Below are positions 61,689 to 64,000 of a stretch of DNA of 64,000 bases, one piece after another. The DNA is from an uncultured Bryobacteraceae bacterium (GTDB taxonomy: Bacteria > Acidobacteriota > Terriglobia > Bryobacterales > Bryobacteraceae). The stretch is from the NCBI GenBank assembly GCA_937924525.1, contig CALDSU010000002.1:124001-188000 (forward strand), in the 5' to 3' direction. The notes under the pieces were generated by a model. That model did not search any database, was not told the origin of the DNA, and saw only the letters and a list, made by a program, of their open reading frames with translations. The position numbers and the translations under genes were made by a program. How positions within the stretch are numbered: the first letter of the stretch is position 1; the number at the start of each line of letters is the position of its first letter.

Positions 61689-61913
61689 CTACGCTTTGCG
61701 TTCAGTGTGCGCGAGATCTTCCAGGATGGGTTTGACGAGTTGCTGTAGCTCGCCGAAATCGTGGAGGTACTGCTGAAACCGGCGATTGAGCTCCAGCGCG
61801 TGCTCGGGGGTGAGCTTGGCGCGCACGATCATGTCCCGCAGGCGGACCGGGTGCGGCAGCACCGCTTCTTCGGTGAGTTCTTCCAAGGCTTGGGCGGGAT
61901 CGTAGTGATCCAT
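61689..61913 (-). CDS. Small helical protein of unknown function
   Basis: 74 residues, predicted all-helical and charged, with no cysteine or signal peptide. LPHPVRLRDMIVRAKLTPEHALELNRRFQQYL is the best defined part. TATAAT lies only 6 nt before the ATG, so the mRNA should be nearly leaderless; AGGGG is directly adjacent to the start codon, too close to act normally. It is divergent from the next gene by 71 bp, with a CCTAT-T-ATAGG palindrome over the -10 region. I recognise no family. Codon use resembles the neighbours, favouring a real gene. Confidence 0.6.
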   Translation of the reverse strand: MDHYDPAQALEELTEEAVLPHPVRLRDMIVRAKLTPEHALELNRRFQQYLHDFGELQQLVKPILEDLAHTERKA

Positions 61914-61984
61914 GCCCCTATTATAGGTTTGCTGGCCCGTACCTGCGGAGAGGCGGCGAAGGTGAGAAGCGCCAAGGGGGTGAT

Positions 61985-64000
61985 TTGCCCGAGTTGCCGC
62001 TGATCCTGGCGGGTGGATTGCTGCCGTTGCTGGCTGCCCACGGCTTGGGGCGACGCCTCACGCGCGGCCGGGCCTGGCCGGAAGTCCTGCGGTTCGCTTG
62101 CGGCGTACCTTTGCTGAGCCTGGGGATCTTCCTTCTGATGGCGGCGGGTTTCGGGAAGCCCTGGGTGACCCTTCCGCTTTGCGCGCTCGCCGCAGCGCTG
62201 CTTTGGCGGGACCGCCCGCCGCGGCGCGCTCCGCGCCTCGAGGGCGCCGCGAAATGGGTGTGGGCCGGCCTCGCGCTTGCCTATGGCGGATGCTACGGCC
62301 TCCACGCGCTGGCGCCCGAGATCCAACCCGACGGCATGACCTACCACCTTGGCCTGGTCCGCGAGTACGCCCGGACCGGCGCGCTGCCCGCCCAGGTGGC
62401 CTTTTTCGATGTGTTGCCGCACGGCATTGAGATGCTCATGGCCGTGGCGCACCAGGCCGGCGGACAATCGGCGGCGAAACTGGTGGAGTTCGGCTTTCTG
62501 TTGGCGCTGCCGTGGGCGCTCGCTGAGTTGGCGGCGGCCCTGGGCTGGCCGGCGCTGCTGGGCTGGGCGGCGGCGGGACTGCTGGTGGCGGTTCCCGTGG
62601 TGGGAGTCACCGCCACTTCGACCTACAACGATGTCGCGCTGGTTTTTTTTGCGGTCGCGGCGTGCTGGTTGCTGTGGCGGGCTCCGGCCGATGCCCCGCT
62701 GGCGGGATTGGTCGCGGGGTTCTGCTTCGCCATCAAGATGAACATGGGACTGGTGGCGCTGGCCGGAGTGATTTGGGTTTGGCGCGCGGGCGGGTGGCGC
62801 GCCGCCGTCCGCTTTGCCGCCGGGGCCGCCGCCGTGGCGCTGCCCTCGGTGTTGCGCAACGCGATCGTGGTGCGCAATCCGTTGGCCCCTCTCGCCAACC
62901 GGCTGTTTCCGAATCCGTACTTCCACCCGACGATGGAGCAAGCGCTGCGTGAGAACTGGAGTTCCTGGCAGGGGCTGGACGGCGCCGAGATCCTGTGGGC
63001 GTTGGCGGCGGGCGGCGAGTTGCAAGGAGTTCTGGGGCTGGGGTTCTTCCTCCTGCCGGCCGGCCTGCGCGCGCTCGGGGAAAGGGAAGGGAAGTGGCTG
63101 TGGGGCGCTGCGGCGGTGGCCGCCCTGCCGTTTGCGCTGAATCACGGCGCGCGTTTCCTGATGCCGGCGCTTCCGTTCGCGTTCCTGGCGCTGGTGCGGA
63201 GCATCCCCCGCGCCGCCGTCTGGCCGCTGGTGGCGGTCCACGCGGTTCTCTGCTGGCCGGAGCTGCTGCCGCGCTACGGTGGCGACCACGTCTGGCGGCT
63301 GGAGGGGATGCCCTGGCGGGCGGCGCTGCGCCTCGAGTCGGAGGACGCCTACCTCAAACGCACACGGGACGAATACCAGGTGGCCGACATGATTCGCGAG
63401 TCCGCGGCTCCCGGTGAGCGCATTTTCGCGCTGATGGACGCGCCCCGCGGCTGGCTCGACCATCGGTTCGTCGAACTCTGGCAGTCCGCCGAGGGCGAGC
63501 GTTTCACGGACACGCTGCGCGTCGCCTCGCAGTACCGCGGCGACCCGCTGTTCGAGGTCCGGACGGAGATGACGCCGGTGCTGGCGCACGGGGTGCGGGT
63601 GCGCCTGACGGAGGTCGGAGGTTCGGCGCGCGGCAAGGAGTGGTGCGCGCACGAAATCCGCCTGTGGCTGGGTGACGCCCGCATCTATAGCAGCCCGCAG
63701 TGGACCGTGACGGCGCGTCCGAACCGCTGGGAAGCGCCCGTGGCTTTCGACGGGAACCTGGCCTCGCGCTGGCGGACCTGGGAGCCCATGCGGCCCGGCA
63801 TGAGCATCGAGGCGCGCTTGGACCGCCCGCAGCGCATCTCGGCCGTCGAGATGATTTCGCACACGCCGGTCTTCCCGGTGCGGTGGGAATTCTCCGTACT
63901 CGACGGAGGTGGCGCATGGCGTCCGCTTGAGGAACCGCAGGCGCGCCGCCGCGCTCCCGAGGATTTGCGGCACGCGGCCGTCCGCTACCTGAGCCGGTCG
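61985..64000 (+). CDS. Large polytopic membrane protein with discoidin-like C-terminal region (runs off window)
   Basis: An open frame of 672 codons with no stop before the window ends. About eleven membrane segments cover the first 420 residues (PELPLILAGGLLPLLAAHGL first). The loop ALAPEIQPDGMTYHLGLVREY resembles the acidic first loop of GT39/GT83-like glycosyltransferases that use lipid-linked sugars. From about residue 555 a soluble region contains RPNRWEAPVAFDGNLASRWR and RPGMSIEARLDRPQRIS, the pattern of F5/8-type (discoidin) carbohydrate-binding domains. The start is TTG at 61985 with AAGGGGG 4 nt upstream. A surface glycan-modifying role is inferred. Confidence 0.72.
   Translation, partial: MPELPLILAGGLLPLLAAHGLGRRLTRGRAWPEVLRFACGVPLLSLGIFLLMAAGFGKPWVTLPLCALAAALLWRDRPPRRAPRLEGAAKWVWAGLALAYGGCYGLHALAPEIQPDGMTYHLGLVREYARTGALPAQVAFFDVLPHGIEMLMAVAHQAGGQSAAKLVEFGFLLALPWALAELAAALGWPALLGWAAAGLLVAVPVVGVTATSTYNDVALVFFAVAACWLLWRAPADAPLAGLVAGFCFAIKMNMGLVALAGVIWVWRAGGWRAAVRFAAGAAAVALPSVLRNAIVVRNPLAPLANRLFPNPYFHPTMEQALRENWSSWQGLDGAEILWALAAGGELQGVLGLGFFLLPAGLRALGEREGKWLWGAAAVAALPFALNHGARFLMPALPFAFLALVRSIPRAAVWPLVAVHAVLCWPELLPRYGGDHVWRLEGMPWRAALRLESEDAYLKRTRDEYQVADMIRESAAPGERIFALMDAPRGWLDHRFVELWQSAEGERFTDTLRVASQYRGDPLFEVRTEMTPVLAHGVRVRLTEVGGSARGKEWCAHEIRLWLGDARIYSSPQWTVTARPNRWEAPVAFDGNLASRWRTWEPMRPGMSIEARLDRPQRISAVEMISHTPVFPVRWEFSVLDGGGAWRPLEEPQARRRAPEDLRHAAVRYLSRS

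Noticed and set aside
61829-63973. A 714-codon minus-strand open frame opposite the membrane protein
   Set aside because: Low-complexity, arginine/glutamine-rich translation with no domain, while the plus strand encodes membrane segments and a discoidin-like pattern.
1-64000. tRNA or rRNA genes
   Set aside because: I looked in all gaps for cloverleaf cores (GGTTCGANNCC) and rRNA motifs and saw none.

Overview
The window is GC-rich, gene-dense bacterial chromosome, most likely from an Acidobacteriota member of the Solibacter/Bryobacter type (inference). Reasons: three very large Oar-like TonB-dependent outer-membrane receptors, each with an N-terminal carboxypeptidase-regulatory-like domain; secreted DUF1080, FG-GAP, ceramidase-like, YVTN-propeller and Tat-exported sugar-isomerase-like proteins; a relic of a planctomycete-type cytochrome c; and frequent GTG/TTG starts. 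I see no rRNA, tRNA, CRISPR array, phage or intact insertion sequence.

Layout. 1-6.7 kb: ilvE, nagA, a partial Tad pilus set (cpaB-tadB-tadC), a histone-deacetylase-family hydrolase and the rpmB-rpmG ribosomal pair. 6.9-10.3 kb: TonB receptor 1 with a tandem dyad repeat upstream. 10.7-13.4 kb: an overlapping folD-coaE-HtrA operon. 13.5-18.2 kb: PhyH-type dioxygenase with ogt, a DUF1080 protein, a REPIN-like inverted repeat, a frameshifted pseudogene and two small genes. 18.4-21.8 kb: a PleD-like diguanylate cyclase followed by a hybrid histidine kinase whose receiver has lost its phospho-acceptor aspartate. 21.8-24.0 kb: a multi-pass membrane protein and a decayed gene. 24.1-32.0 kb: IclR regulator, TonB receptor 2, FG-GAP protein, sugar isomerase-like protein and CE15 glucuronoyl esterase, which reads as a plant-polysaccharide or uronate uptake locus. 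32.1-39.4 kb: trigger factor, M81 peptidase, two PilZ proteins, a lone nuoA, a methyltransferase/zinc-ribbon fusion and a URO-D family protein. 39.4-44.6 kb: TonB receptor 3 behind a promoter flanked by palindromes, a YceI protein and a possible LAS-type peptidase. 44.6-48.4 kb: rsfS-rlmH-accD-folC-plsC. 48.3-61.1 kb: Gfo/Idh oxidoreductase, PLP decarboxylase, ceramidase-like protein, a pair of ArsA-type ATPases divergent from lexA, a methyltransferase/YkgJ/unknown cluster, a CoA-binding protein, a YVTN propeller and pgm. 61.2-64.0 kb: a cytochrome relic, a small unknown gene and a membrane protein that leaves the window.

How it fits together. Housekeeping functions (branched-chain amino acid, folate, CoA, lipid, ribosome and cell-wall sugar metabolism) are interleaved with envelope genes for polymer capture and degradation. 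Two-component and c-di-GMP signalling genes (diguanylate cyclase, hybrid kinase, two PilZ proteins) sit in the same 18 kb. The least explained items are the ArsA pair, the hybrid kinase with an Asn receiver, the ordered palindromic sites in front of TonB receptors 1 and 3, interleaved inverted repeats after tadC, and several genes whose -10-like hexamer lies only 6-11 nt from the start codon.
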